Source: Candidatus Manganitrophaceae bacterium
Lineage (GTDB): Bacteria; Nitrospirota; Nitrospiria; SBBL01; Manganitrophaceae
NCBI GenBank assembly: GCA_004297235.1
Contig: SCUR01000017.1
Coordinates: 1 to 18,128, forward strand
Direction of reading: 5' to 3'
DNA length: 18,128 nt
A model generated the notes under the pieces. That model ran no database searches. It had not been told where the DNA came from and saw nothing but the letters and a program-made list of their open reading frames with translations. Below, piece after piece: positions 6,320 to 13,450 of this stretch; the first letter of the stretch is position 1; every line of letters begins with the position of its first letter. A program made the translations under genes and the position numbers.

Positions 6320-7038
6320 ATAAAGACCTCTGCCTCGGGATGATTGATTATTTGAAATCCGGCGCTGCGGAGCATCGCCATCGCACAGGCGCGATTCGGG
6401 ACCCACCAGTTCGTCGGGTCCCCCGCGTATCGCTTCTCGACGAAGTGCATCCGCGGGAAGCCGGGATCATCGAAGATCTCCCGCTCGCGGAAGGGGTAGT
6501 CGTTCTCCAGCGCGACCACCGCGTCGCTGCCGCGGCACATCGTCTGGAAGACAAGCAGGTCGCTCACCACATGCTCGTAGAGCCGGTCGAGCGCCAGGAG
6601 CGGATGCCGGAGATGATAGAGGACCCCCATGAAGAGGACCAGATCGAACCGCCTCCCGAGCTTCGCCACATCATAGACCGAGAGCGGCCTGAAATCAATC
6701 TCCACCCCGCAGACCTCGGCGGCGAAGCGCGCCTGCGCCAGATAGGCCTCGTCGCTGTCGATCCCGACGACGGTTTCGGCGCCGCGCCGCTTCATCTCGA
6801 TGGAGTAGAACCCGGCGTTGCAGCCGATATCGAGAACCGACCGGCCGGTGAGATCGGCCGGAATTGCATGGGCGAACTCCCTCCATTTGATCATCGGATA
6901 GTCCCCGAGGAAATGTCCCGGAGCGGTCTGGACCCCCTGCAAATCGAGATTATGAAACCACTCCCCCAGATCGCGCACCCGCTGCCGGATCTGGTCGGGG
7001 GTGAAATTCGGACGAACGGTCGAACCGGGATGATTCAT
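6283..7038 (-). CDS. SAM-dependent methyltransferase, CmoB-like (TIGR04290-type)
   Basis: A 251-residue class I methyltransferase. The SAM motif I is VLDIGCNAGFYSIEM (68-82), followed by VVGIDSDEAYLAQA, the FDLVLFMGVLYHLRHPLLAL stretch (131-150), then NDYPFREREIFDD, RMHFVEKRYAGDPTNWWVPN and a short C-terminus. The long run with the NWWVPN segment matches, from memory, the CmoB-related family that NCBI names TIGR04290; its substrate is not established. The start ATG 7038 has GAGGTGA 9 bases upstream. It follows the nucleotidyltransferase by 30 bases and overlaps the PIG-L gene by 37. By context it probably methylates the sugar product, but CmoB-like enzymes can also use carboxy-SAM, so carboxymethylation should not be excluded. 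Confidence 0.85.
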   Translation of the reverse strand: MNHPGSTVRPNFTPDQIRQRVRDLGEWFHNLDLQGVQTAPGHFLGDYPMIKWREFAHAIPADLTGRSVLDIGCNAGFYSIEMKRRGAETVVGIDSDEAYLAQARFAAEVCGVEIDFRPLSVYDVAKLGRRFDLVLFMGVLYHLRHPLLALDRLYEHVVSDLLVFQTMCRGSDAVVALENDYPFREREIFDDPGFPRMHFVEKRYAGDPTNWWVPNRACAMAMLRSAGFQIINHPEAEVFICRRGTPPTIDG

Positions 7039-7068
7039 GGCCTTTTCTCACCTCATTGAAAGTTTCCT

Positions 7069-7866
7069 TCAAGCGACCCGCCGCGGATCGGTCTGCGCCG
7101 GATCGATCTTCGGCGGCCGGCCGCGCCGCTGCATCTGCTCCGCGCCGCGCGCGGTCAAGAGCTGGATCGCCTCGCGATAGCCGTGGATCGTTCCGACATC
7201 GACATACGCTTCGCCGGCCGGCACCCCCCGGACCGCGCCGCCCCGCTCGATGTAGGCGTTGACCAGCGTGCCGACATATTCATCTCGGCGGTCCCGCGCG
7301 CACCAGAGATCGAACAGATCGCGCAGCACCGCGCCGGGCATCCGGAACGCACCCCAGATCCAGTGCGTTGCCGGCTTCGGCTGCTTGACCTCGATCTTCA
7401 AGACCCGCCCCGCTCGATCGGTGACGACCGCATCGAAGAACTCGGGCCGCTCCACCGGAAAGAGAAGAAACGAGAGCCCCTCCGCCGGCAGAAGGCCGAG
7501 CCCCGTCTCCGGAAACCAGATCGTATCGGGAAGACCGACCAAGACCGGCTCTTCCGGATGGATCAACGGCAGCGCGGAGAAGATCGCGTCGCAGAGACCG
7601 GCGGGGCGGGGCTGAACGGTATAGCAAAGATGGGCCGAGGAGACGCGACCGCCGTAGTACTCCAGAATATCGGACTTGCCCGGAGAGATGACCAGGCAGA
7701 TCTTGTCCGCCCCCGCCAAGATCATCCGCTCGATCAAATATTCGCTGACCGCGCGGGGCCGCTCGACGTCGCCGTCGAGGCGGCTGCCGACTGGAAGAAG
7801 CTCTTTGGAAAAGGCAAGCGGTTGAATGCGACTGCCGACCCCGGCCGCCGGGATAATTCCCCACAT
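7069..7866 (-). CDS. Sugar-phosphate nucleotidyltransferase (RmlA/GalU-like)
   Basis: A 265-residue NTP_transferase (PF00483-type) with the nucleotide-binding start IIPAAGVGSRIQPLAFSKEL (4-23) where GxGSR and the Lys of SKELLPVG are the expected catalytic residues. QPRPAGLCDAI (85-95) and LVGLPDTIWF (109-118) occupy the places of the sugar-binding and GDN-like metal motifs of RmlA and GalU. It joins a sugar 1-phosphate to an NTP, releasing PPi. Most relatives make dTDP- or UDP-glucose; inositol-1-phosphate cytidylyltransferases share the fold, so inositol phosphate is a possible substrate given ino1 in the cluster. The start ATG 7866 has AGGAGGG 7 bases upstream and sits three bases after the CgeB-like gene. 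Its last 30 residues (RRGRPPKIDPAQTDPRR) are an unusual basic tail. Confidence 0.82.
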   Translation of the reverse strand: MWGIIPAAGVGSRIQPLAFSKELLPVGSRLDGDVERPRAVSEYLIERMILAGADKICLVISPGKSDILEYYGGRVSSAHLCYTVQPRPAGLCDAIFSALPLIHPEEPVLVGLPDTIWFPETGLGLLPAEGLSFLLFPVERPEFFDAVVTDRAGRVLKIEVKQPKPATHWIWGAFRMPGAVLRDLFDLWCARDRRDEYVGTLVNAYIERGGAVRGVPAGEAYVDVGTIHGYREAIQLLTARGAEQMQRRGRPPKIDPAQTDPRRVA

Positions 7867-7869
7867 CGA

Positions 7870-8970
7870 TCAGCCCTCCTCTAACATAAGATCTTCAATT
7901 GGGGGGCGGGTCGCCGCCTCCAGCGCCTGCTCCAGATCATCGGCGCGCCGCTCTCCGGTATGTTCGGCCAGCGTCCGCTCGCGCGCCGCCCGCGCAATTT
8001 TTGAGAGCGCCCCGGCCGGCAATTCGATGGCCCCGATCGCCTCTTCGGTACTTCGGGCGATGAGGATCTCGGAACCCGGCTCGAAAAATTGATCGAGCCC
8101 CTCCCAGAGATCGCTTAAGATCGGCACACCGCAGGCCGCCGCCTCGAAGAGCCGGCCCGACGGGCAGTAGCCGGTCTCCACCATCGGCCGGCGGGTCACG
8201 TTCAACGTCAACCGCGACGAGCAATAAAAAGCCGGATGCTCCGGCGGGGGGACATGCCGCAGGTAGAAGAGGTTCTCCGTCCAAGGAAAATCTTTAGGAT
8301 AAAGCGATCCCCCCAAGAGAAATCGCCGGTGCGAAAGGCGCCGCGCCGGTTCAATGAACAGCCGCTCGAGCGCCTCCTGCCGGTCGGCCGCATAGGTACC
8401 GAGATAGGAGAGATCGGCCCGATACGCCTCGACCGGCGGAACCGAATGATGCGCCGACGGATCGACACAACCGTAGAGCGGCGCCACCTGCCGCGCCCCC
8501 AACCGCTCCTGCAGCTCCGTGAGAGCCGCTCCTCCGGCGTAGCTGAGGACCAGATCAAAATCGCCGAGCCCCTGCGAAGGGAGGTACTCCACTCGCTCTC
8601 CCTTTCCAAGCCGCTCCAGCGTCACCGGCGTGTCGAGATCGAAAAAAACGCGAAGCCGCGACGGCGAGGAGAGGACAAGATCGGAGGCGGCGAGGGCATC
8701 GGGGCAGTAGGAGGTCACCATCGCTGCGTCGGCCTCGGTGAACGACGCCTCCGCTTGGTGCCGGATCGCTTCCCAATCGGAATAAAGGTGAACTTCGATT
8801 CCGGGCGAGCCGGTAAAATCACGATGCGCCGCGTAATAAGGAACATCGCGCTCAAAAAATTGAATCCGCCATCCGCGCCGCGCCAGCGCCCGGCCGAGCG
8901 CGCGCCAGAAGGTGGCGTGCCCGTTTCCCCAGGAGGAGCTGATCGTCAGTCCAAAAATCACCAGCTTCAT
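7870..8970 (-). CDS. CgeB-like glycosyltransferase A
   Basis: A 366-residue GT-B glycosyltransferase of the CgeB type (PF13524, Glyco_trans_1_2). I chose ATG 8970, where the protein begins MKLVIFGLTISSSWGNGHAT, because the paralogue at 12326-13450 starts the same way; AAAGGAG lies 13 bases upstream. A TTG at 9024 would add 18 residues that mirror the transporter's end. Conserved blocks: YLGTYAADRQEALERLFIEP, LTLNVTRRPMVETGYCPSGR, LFEAAACGVPILSDLWEGLD and ILIARSTEEA. CgeB proteins glycosylate spore surface or envelope components in other bacteria. Here the donor is unknown; the adjacent nucleotidyltransferase may supply it. Closely paralogous to the copy at 12326. Confidence 0.85.
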   Translation of the reverse strand: MKLVIFGLTISSSWGNGHATFWRALGRALARRGWRIQFFERDVPYYAAHRDFTGSPGIEVHLYSDWEAIRHQAEASFTEADAAMVTSYCPDALAASDLVLSSPSRLRVFFDLDTPVTLERLGKGERVEYLPSQGLGDFDLVLSYAGGAALTELQERLGARQVAPLYGCVDPSAHHSVPPVEAYRADLSYLGTYAADRQEALERLFIEPARRLSHRRFLLGGSLYPKDFPWTENLFYLRHVPPPEHPAFYCSSRLTLNVTRRPMVETGYCPSGRLFEAAACGVPILSDLWEGLDQFFEPGSEILIARSTEEAIGAIELPAGALSKIARAARERTLAEHTGERRADDLEQALEAATRPPIEDLMLEEG

Positions 8971-9004
8971 CGAGCTTCGAACGTCTCCTTTTGACTCGCC
9001 CACC

Positions 9005-10258
9005 CTACCGGAGCGTCGTGACAAACAGACCGACTGCGCTGACCGAAAGAACCAGCGTGGTCAGCCATCCCAACCCCTTCAGCGGCCGAGAGAGGGTGAA
9101 GTCTCCCATCACCTTCGGGTTGGAAGCGAGCGCCACCATCATCCCCATCACCGGAGCGGCGACCAACCCATAGAGGAGGGCCGCCCAGAAAAGGGCCTGA
9201 ATCGGATTAATTTTCAAAAAGTTGAAGGCGAGCCCTAGCAGCATCGCCGCGGCCAGGGCGCCGTAGAAGCGCTTGGCCCGGTGCGGCTTCCGCTCCAGTC
9301 CCACCCGCCACCGGAGCGTCTCTCCCAGCGCATACGCCGCCGAGCCGGCCAAGACCGGCACCGCCAGCAAGCCGGTCCCGATCATTCCCAATGAGAAGAG
9401 TACGGAAGCGAGCCGGCCCGACACCGGTCGCAACGCCTCCGCCGCCTGGGCGGTGCTTTGGATCTGATGAATTCCCTGCGTATGAAGCGTGACGGCACAG
9501 GCGAGAATAATAAAGTAGGCGATGAGGCTGGCGAAAGCCATCCCCATGGAGGTATCGACCTTCATCCGGTTGAACTGTTCCGGCGCCTGCTCCGGCGCCT
9601 CTTTCAGCGGCGCTTCCCCATGATGGTTCTTCTGCTCTTCGGCTTCCCCGGTCGCCTGCCAGAAAAAGATATAGGGGCTGAGCATGGCGCCGAGCAGCGC
9701 GACGAACATCATGAAGTGCTGGCGATCGAATTGAACGGAGGGGACGAGGGTCGCCCCGGCCACTTCTCTCCATGGGATTTCCATTACAAAGGCGGTCCCC
9801 GCATAGGCAAGGAGGGCCAAGGTCAACCCTTTGAGATAGGGGACATAGCGGGTATAGGGGACGAACACCTCCAGCGCCAGCGAGAGGAGAGCAAACGCCG
9901 CTGAGTAGACCAACGCGGGACCGCCGATCAGGAGTCTCAACGCTTCCCCCATCGCGTTGAGGTCGGCTCCCAGCCCGATGGTATTGGCGGTAAAAAGAAA
10001 GCCGACCATCGGATAAACCAGCCATTTCGGAAAATGATGTCTCATATTCCAGGCAAGGCCATGACCGGTCACCCGTCCGATCCGCGCGCTGATCTGCTGG
10101 GCCGTGACCATCAAAGGATAGGCGAAGAGGGCGACCCAGAGCATCCCAAACCCGAGCTGCGCCCCCGCCTGCGAATAGGTCGCGATCGCGGTTGGATCGT
10201 CATCCGAGGCCCCCGTGATCAGGCCGGGCCCCAATTTTTTCACAACTTCTCTGAGCAC
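9005..10258 (-). CDS. NRAMP-related divalent metal transporter
   Basis: An 11-helix SLC11/NRAMP-family transporter of 417 residues, in the inner membrane. Helix 1 carries GASDDDPTAIATYSQAGAQ (16-34), in which the canonical DPGN is DPTA. Helix 6 reads GAMLSPYIFFWQ (190-201) where classical NRAMPs have A-x-x-MPHN, so the selectivity methionine is Ser194, the following His is Tyr196 and Asn is Ile197. A polar loop 202-226 contains HHGEAPLKEAPEQAPEQ. Loss of that methionine is known to weaken discrimination against Mg2+ or Ca2+, as in NRAMP-related magnesium transporters, so the ion here may be Mg2+ or Mn2+; this is inference. The start is GTG 10258; AAGGA lies 12 bases upstream. It follows the phosphatase gene by 22 bases. 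Confidence 0.9.
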   Translation of the reverse strand: MLREVVKKLGPGLITGASDDDPTAIATYSQAGAQLGFGMLWVALFAYPLMVTAQQISARIGRVTGHGLAWNMRHHFPKWLVYPMVGFLFTANTIGLGADLNAMGEALRLLIGGPALVYSAAFALLSLALEVFVPYTRYVPYLKGLTLALLAYAGTAFVMEIPWREVAGATLVPSVQFDRQHFMMFVALLGAMLSPYIFFWQATGEAEEQKNHHGEAPLKEAPEQAPEQFNRMKVDTSMGMAFASLIAYFIILACAVTLHTQGIHQIQSTAQAAEALRPVSGRLASVLFSLGMIGTGLLAVPVLAGSAAYALGETLRWRVGLERKPHRAKRFYGALAAAMLLGLAFNFLKINPIQALFWAALLYGLVAAPVMGMMVALASNPKVMGDFTLSRPLKGLGWLTTLVLSVSAVGLFVTTLR

Positions 10259-10280
10259 CTTCTTCGATTCCTTTTTGGAT

Positions 10281-10802
10281 TTAAAGAGCGCTGTTTGATC
10301 GGGTCAGCGCCGGCCGTCCTGCTTCATATATTTGCCGCACATACTCAGCGAGAACTCCGATTTGATAGACGCTCGGATCGCTTTTCGGATGCCGCTCGAC
10401 GACCCGCGCGATCGCATGCGCGATGTGCACTCCCCGCGCCAGGATGAGATAGGCGATCGCGATGATCGGCGCCCGGCCGATCCCCTGGCGGCAGTGGAGG
10501 TAAACGCGCCGCCCCTCTTGGTGCCAGCGTCGGATCTGCGCCACCGCCGCCGCCAGCCCTTCGACCGTCGGCACGCCGTCCCATCCGCCGTCGCCGCCGT
10601 CCTGAATCGGAACGTTCGCCCAGGCAAGACGGCGGACCCCTTGCAGACAGAGCGAAGCGGGAGTTCCTTCTATCAGATGCTCCTGAAGGCTGAGGATGGC
10701 GCTGATCCCTTCTCGGACCAAGGCATTCACATCGCCATCGGTAGGACAACATCCCAGCGCTAACGTCTTCTCATCGTCGATCCAACTCACCCGAGATCCC
10801 AT
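10281..10802 (-). CDS. Dual-specificity phosphatase-like protein with PRL-type P-loop
   Basis: A 173-residue cysteine-dependent phosphatase. The P-loop is HCRQGIGRAP (103-112): C104 and R110 fit C-x5-R, and IQDGGDGGWDGVP (67-79) carries the likely general acid Asp. The residue after the Arg is Ala rather than the usual Ser/Thr; the same C-x-x-G-x-G-R-A-P is the hallmark of vertebrate PRL (PTP4A) phosphatases, which turn over slowly and act with Mg2+ transport proteins. That link is inference here. It could instead act on inositol phosphate or a phosphosugar of the cluster. The ATG 10802 has AAGG nine bases upstream. The gene is first after the repeat at 10826-10903 and precedes the NRAMP-like gene by 22 bases. 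Confidence 0.82.
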   Translation of the reverse strand: MGSRVSWIDDEKTLALGCCPTDGDVNALVREGISAILSLQEHLIEGTPASLCLQGVRRLAWANVPIQDGGDGGWDGVPTVEGLAAAVAQIRRWHQEGRRVYLHCRQGIGRAPIIAIAYLILARGVHIAHAIARVVERHPKSDPSVYQIGVLAEYVRQIYEAGRPALTRSNSAL

Positions 10803-10825
10803 GCCCCTTTGCCTTATCCCCTACG

Positions 10826-10903
10826 CCGTCATTCCCGCGAAAGCGGGAATCCAGAAGAATTTAAAAAAACTGGATTCCCGATTAAACATTTCGGGAATGA
10901 CGG
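10826..10903. repeat. Palindromic dispersed repeat (MITE/REP-like) with terminator-like core
   Basis: An imperfect 78-base palindrome. The outer arms are CCGTCATTCCCG (10826-10837) and CGGGAATGACGG (10892-10903), perfectly complementary; inside lie CGGGAATCCAG and CTGGATTCCCG, also complementary. This is the well-known GTCATTCCCG...CGGGAATGAC kind of repeat dispersed in many proteobacterial and Nitrospirota genomes, recognised from memory. Read on the minus strand, the inner hairpin ATTCCCGA / TCGGGAAT (10898-10874) is followed four bases later by seven T (10869-10863), so it can act as an intrinsic terminator after ino1. No transposase is nearby. Confidence 0.8.
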
Positions 10904-10938
10904 ACTGAACTTTATTCCCCTTTTCCTACCGCCCTTCA

Positions 10939-10973
10939 CTCCGCACGCCGCAATCCCCAATCCGCATTCCGCA
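10939..10973 (-). repeat. Heptameric tandem repeat, TGCGGAT type (5 units)
   Basis: On the minus strand five consecutive heptamers run from 10973 to 10939: TGCGGAA, TGCGGAT, TGGGGAT, TGCGGCG, TGCGGAG. The consensus TGCGGAT is shared with the array at 15691-15718. It lies 6 bases downstream of the ino1 stop and upstream of the palindromic repeat. Confidence 0.7.
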
Positions 10974-10979
10974 ATTGAA

Positions 10980-12329
10980 TCATGCTGCTTCCTCATAATA
11001 ATCGAGGCCCGAATGATGAAGCACCTCTTCGCCGGCCAAGATACGCAGGGTGTTGGTCAGCTTCAGATGCTGCACGAAGAGATCATGGATCGGGGCGAGA
11101 TCGGGGCGCGCCATCGGCGCCTTGAAGTAGAAGGAGAGCCACTCCTGCGTTCCCTTGAGTTTTGCCCGCTTCGCCAGATCGATGAACAGAAGCAGATCGA
11201 GAAGGACCGGCGCCGCGAGAATCGAATCGCGGCAGAGGAAGTTGATCTTGATCTGCATCGGCTGCCCCATCCAGCCGAAGATGTCAATGTTGTCCCATCC
11301 CTCCTTGGCGTCGCCGCGCGGCGGATAATATTCGATCCGGACCTTGTGATAAAGCTCGGCATAAAGTTCGGGATAGAGATTCGAATCAAGAATCGAGCTG
11401 AGGACCGACGACTTCGTCACCTCCTTGGCATGGAAGGAGCCGGGGTCGTCCAAGACCTCGCCGTCCCGATTGCCGAGAATGTTCGTCGAGAACCAGCCGC
11501 GCACCCCCAGCATCCGCGCCCGCAGCCCCGGCGCGATGATCGTCTTCATCAACGTCTGCCCCGTTTTGAAATCTTTCCCTGCAATCGGGACCATCCGCTC
11601 CCGCGCCGTCTCCGCGAGCGCCGGGATCTCCACCGAGGTATTCGGGGCCCCGTTGATATACGGAATGCCGAGCCGGATTGCGGCGTAGGCATAGATCATC
11701 GACGGGGAGATGTCGGGGTCATTCTCTTTGAGCCCCTTCTCGAACGCCTCGATCGTCCGGTGCACCGCTTTCTGCTCCTGGTAGACTTCGGTCGATCCGC
11801 ACCAGGCCATCACGAGACGGGAGAGGTTGTTCGCCGTTTTAAACTCCTCGATATCTTTCATCAACGCCTCGGCGAGATCGATCTTCCGCCGCGCCTGTTT
11901 GACGTGAGGACCGCGCAGGTTTCGAACGAACTTCGGATCAAAGGCGGCGGGAAGGGGACGCACCGATCGGAGCGCCTCACTCACCTCGTTCAACTGCTCG
12001 GACGGAAGCACCCCCGCCTTCCGCGCCGCTTCATAACCGTCGTCGGGGAAAATATCCCAGCCGCCGAAGACCAGATCGGTCAGCGGGGCCAACGGGACCA
12101 GCTCTTTGATTGCCTTCCAACGGGGGCGGGATCGCTTTCCCAATCGAACCCGCTCCATCTGTGTCAACGAGCCGTACGGCTTGGCGAGCCCTTTGTTGAT
12201 CAGGTGAACCCCCGCGATCAGCGTCGTTGCAACGGCGCCGCCGACTCCCGGAATCAACACCCCAAGTTTTCCAGAGGCGGGAGCTATGGCGCGATGACTT
12301 TTCTTTTCCTCTTTTTTCAAACCCTTCAT
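10980..12329 (-). CDS. ino1: myo-Inositol-3-phosphate (1L-myo-inositol-1-phosphate) synthase
   Basis: Makes 1L-myo-inositol 1-phosphate from glucose 6-phosphate with NAD+ (EC 5.5.1.4), in the cytoplasm. The 449-residue protein has the dinucleotide-binding PGVGGAVATT (27-36), LVFGGWDIFPDDGY, WCGSTEVY, INGAPNTSVEIPA, DFKTGQTLMKTIIAPGL, the SNILGNRDGEVLDD segment (here TNILGNRDGEVLDD), KSSVLSS and WDNIDIFGWMGQPMQIKINF. All fit the Ino1 family; length is close to the archaeal/bacterial type. The ATG 12329 overlaps the stop of the CgeB-like gene by four bases (ATGA), tying it to glycosyltransferase synthesis. It is the only primary-metabolism enzyme of the cluster and points to an inositol-containing product. 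Confidence 0.95.
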   Translation of the reverse strand: MKGLKKEEKKSHRAIAPASGKLGVLIPGVGGAVATTLIAGVHLINKGLAKPYGSLTQMERVRLGKRSRPRWKAIKELVPLAPLTDLVFGGWDIFPDDGYEAARKAGVLPSEQLNEVSEALRSVRPLPAAFDPKFVRNLRGPHVKQARRKIDLAEALMKDIEEFKTANNLSRLVMAWCGSTEVYQEQKAVHRTIEAFEKGLKENDPDISPSMIYAYAAIRLGIPYINGAPNTSVEIPALAETARERMVPIAGKDFKTGQTLMKTIIAPGLRARMLGVRGWFSTNILGNRDGEVLDDPGSFHAKEVTKSSVLSSILDSNLYPELYAELYHKVRIEYYPPRGDAKEGWDNIDIFGWMGQPMQIKINFLCRDSILAAPVLLDLLLFIDLAKRAKLKGTQEWLSFYFKAPMARPDLAPIHDLFVQHLKLTNTLRILAGEEVLHHSGLDYYEEAA

Positions 12330-13450
12330 GATGCCACCCGACCCAAATAGGCCGCCTCCGATATTCGCGGACGGTGCTTTAAAATCTCACCGGCGTAGCG
12401 CTCCAACTCCGCCGCCCGTTGAACGGCGGTATGTTCGGCCAAAACCCGATTGCAGGCCCGCAAGCCGATGGTCCGCCTCGCCTCCTCGGAGAGCGCGCGA
12501 AGTGTTCGGAGCGTCTCTTCGGGAGAGCGGGAGAGGAGGATCTCCTCTCCTGGTTTGAAGAAGGTCTCCAGCCCCGACCACATATCGCTGATGATCGGCG
12601 TTCCGCAGGCCGCCGCCTCGAAGAGGCGCACGCTCGGCGAGTAACCCGCGGCCACCATATCGGCGCGGGTCACGTTGAGGGTAAACCGCTGGGCATTATA
12701 GAAAGCGCGATGTTTCGACGGCGGGAGATGCTCGATCCGCTCCAGATTCTCCGGCCAGGAGAGACTCTCGGGATATTTGGAGCCGGCGACGACGAACGAT
12801 CCCTCCGGCCATCGGCGGGCCGGCTCGATCAGCAGCCGATCGAGCGCGTTTTGGCGGTCGGCGCTGTAGGTCCCCATATAGCCGAGCGACCAGGCCGGCT
12901 CGACCTCCTCCGGATAATACAGATCGGGATCGACCGAGCAGTAGAGCGGCCGGGCCATCGGCGATCGATAGATCCGCTCCAAGCGTTTTAAGATCGGCCC
13001 CCCGGTGAATGAAAGATAGAGATGATACCGCGGAATCAACTCTTTCGATAAATAATCGATCCCGCCCCCCTCCAGCTTCGACAATGTCACCGGAGTGTCG
13101 ATATCATAGAACGCCGTCGCTCCCTGCGCCGTGTTGATCACCCAGCTCCCGATCTCAATCCCCTGGGGAACGTACGATCCGACGATCACCAGATCGGCCT
13201 CTCGAATTTCCGGGGTAAACCGATCCTTCAGCTCTTCGACACTTTCATACAGCTCGAATCGCCCATAACGCGGGCGCGGAAGATCGCGGTTTTCGGCATA
13301 CCAGGGAACGTTGCGTTCGAGGAAACAGAAGTCGTGTCCCCGCGCGCTCAATCCCCGCACCAAGCTCCGATAGGTGGTGGCATGTCCATTCCCCCAAGAG
13401 GAGGTAATCGACAGACCCAAGATGACAATCGATAATCGCGATTTACTCAT
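12326..13450 (-). CDS. CgeB-like glycosyltransferase B
   Basis: A 374-residue GT-B enzyme, the close paralogue of the gene at 7870-8970: both share ITSSWGNGHAT-type start, an LFEAAACG(V/T)PI block, FTLNVTRADMVAAGYSPSVR and LSRSPEETLR. The N-terminal half carries ERNVPWYAENRDL and FYDIDTPVTLSKLEGGG, again alike. The start ATG 13450 overlaps the stop of the upstream CgeB-like gene by eight bases, and its stop overlaps the ino1 start by four. Two paralogues on either side of the repeat suggest duplication followed by divergence to different acceptors. Donor and acceptor unknown. Confidence 0.87.
   Translation of the reverse strand: MSKSRLSIVILGLSITSSWGNGHATTYRSLVRGLSARGHDFCFLERNVPWYAENRDLPRPRYGRFELYESVEELKDRFTPEIREADLVIVGSYVPQGIEIGSWVINTAQGATAFYDIDTPVTLSKLEGGGIDYLSKELIPRYHLYLSFTGGPILKRLERIYRSPMARPLYCSVDPDLYYPEEVEPAWSLGYMGTYSADRQNALDRLLIEPARRWPEGSFVVAGSKYPESLSWPENLERIEHLPPSKHRAFYNAQRFTLNVTRADMVAAGYSPSVRLFEAAACGTPIISDMWSGLETFFKPGEEILLSRSPEETLRTLRALSEEARRTIGLRACNRVLAEHTAVQRAAELERYAGEILKHRPRISEAAYLGRVAS

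Noticed and set aside
10826..10903. Insertion sequence or transposon
   Set aside because: Only 78 bases, no transposase and no flanking duplication I can define; treated as a non-autonomous palindromic repeat.
10809..12350. 513-residue plus-strand open frame opposite ino1
   Set aside because: Arg/His/Pro-rich with no motifs, mirroring the clear ino1 coding sequence; typical of a high-GC antisense frame.
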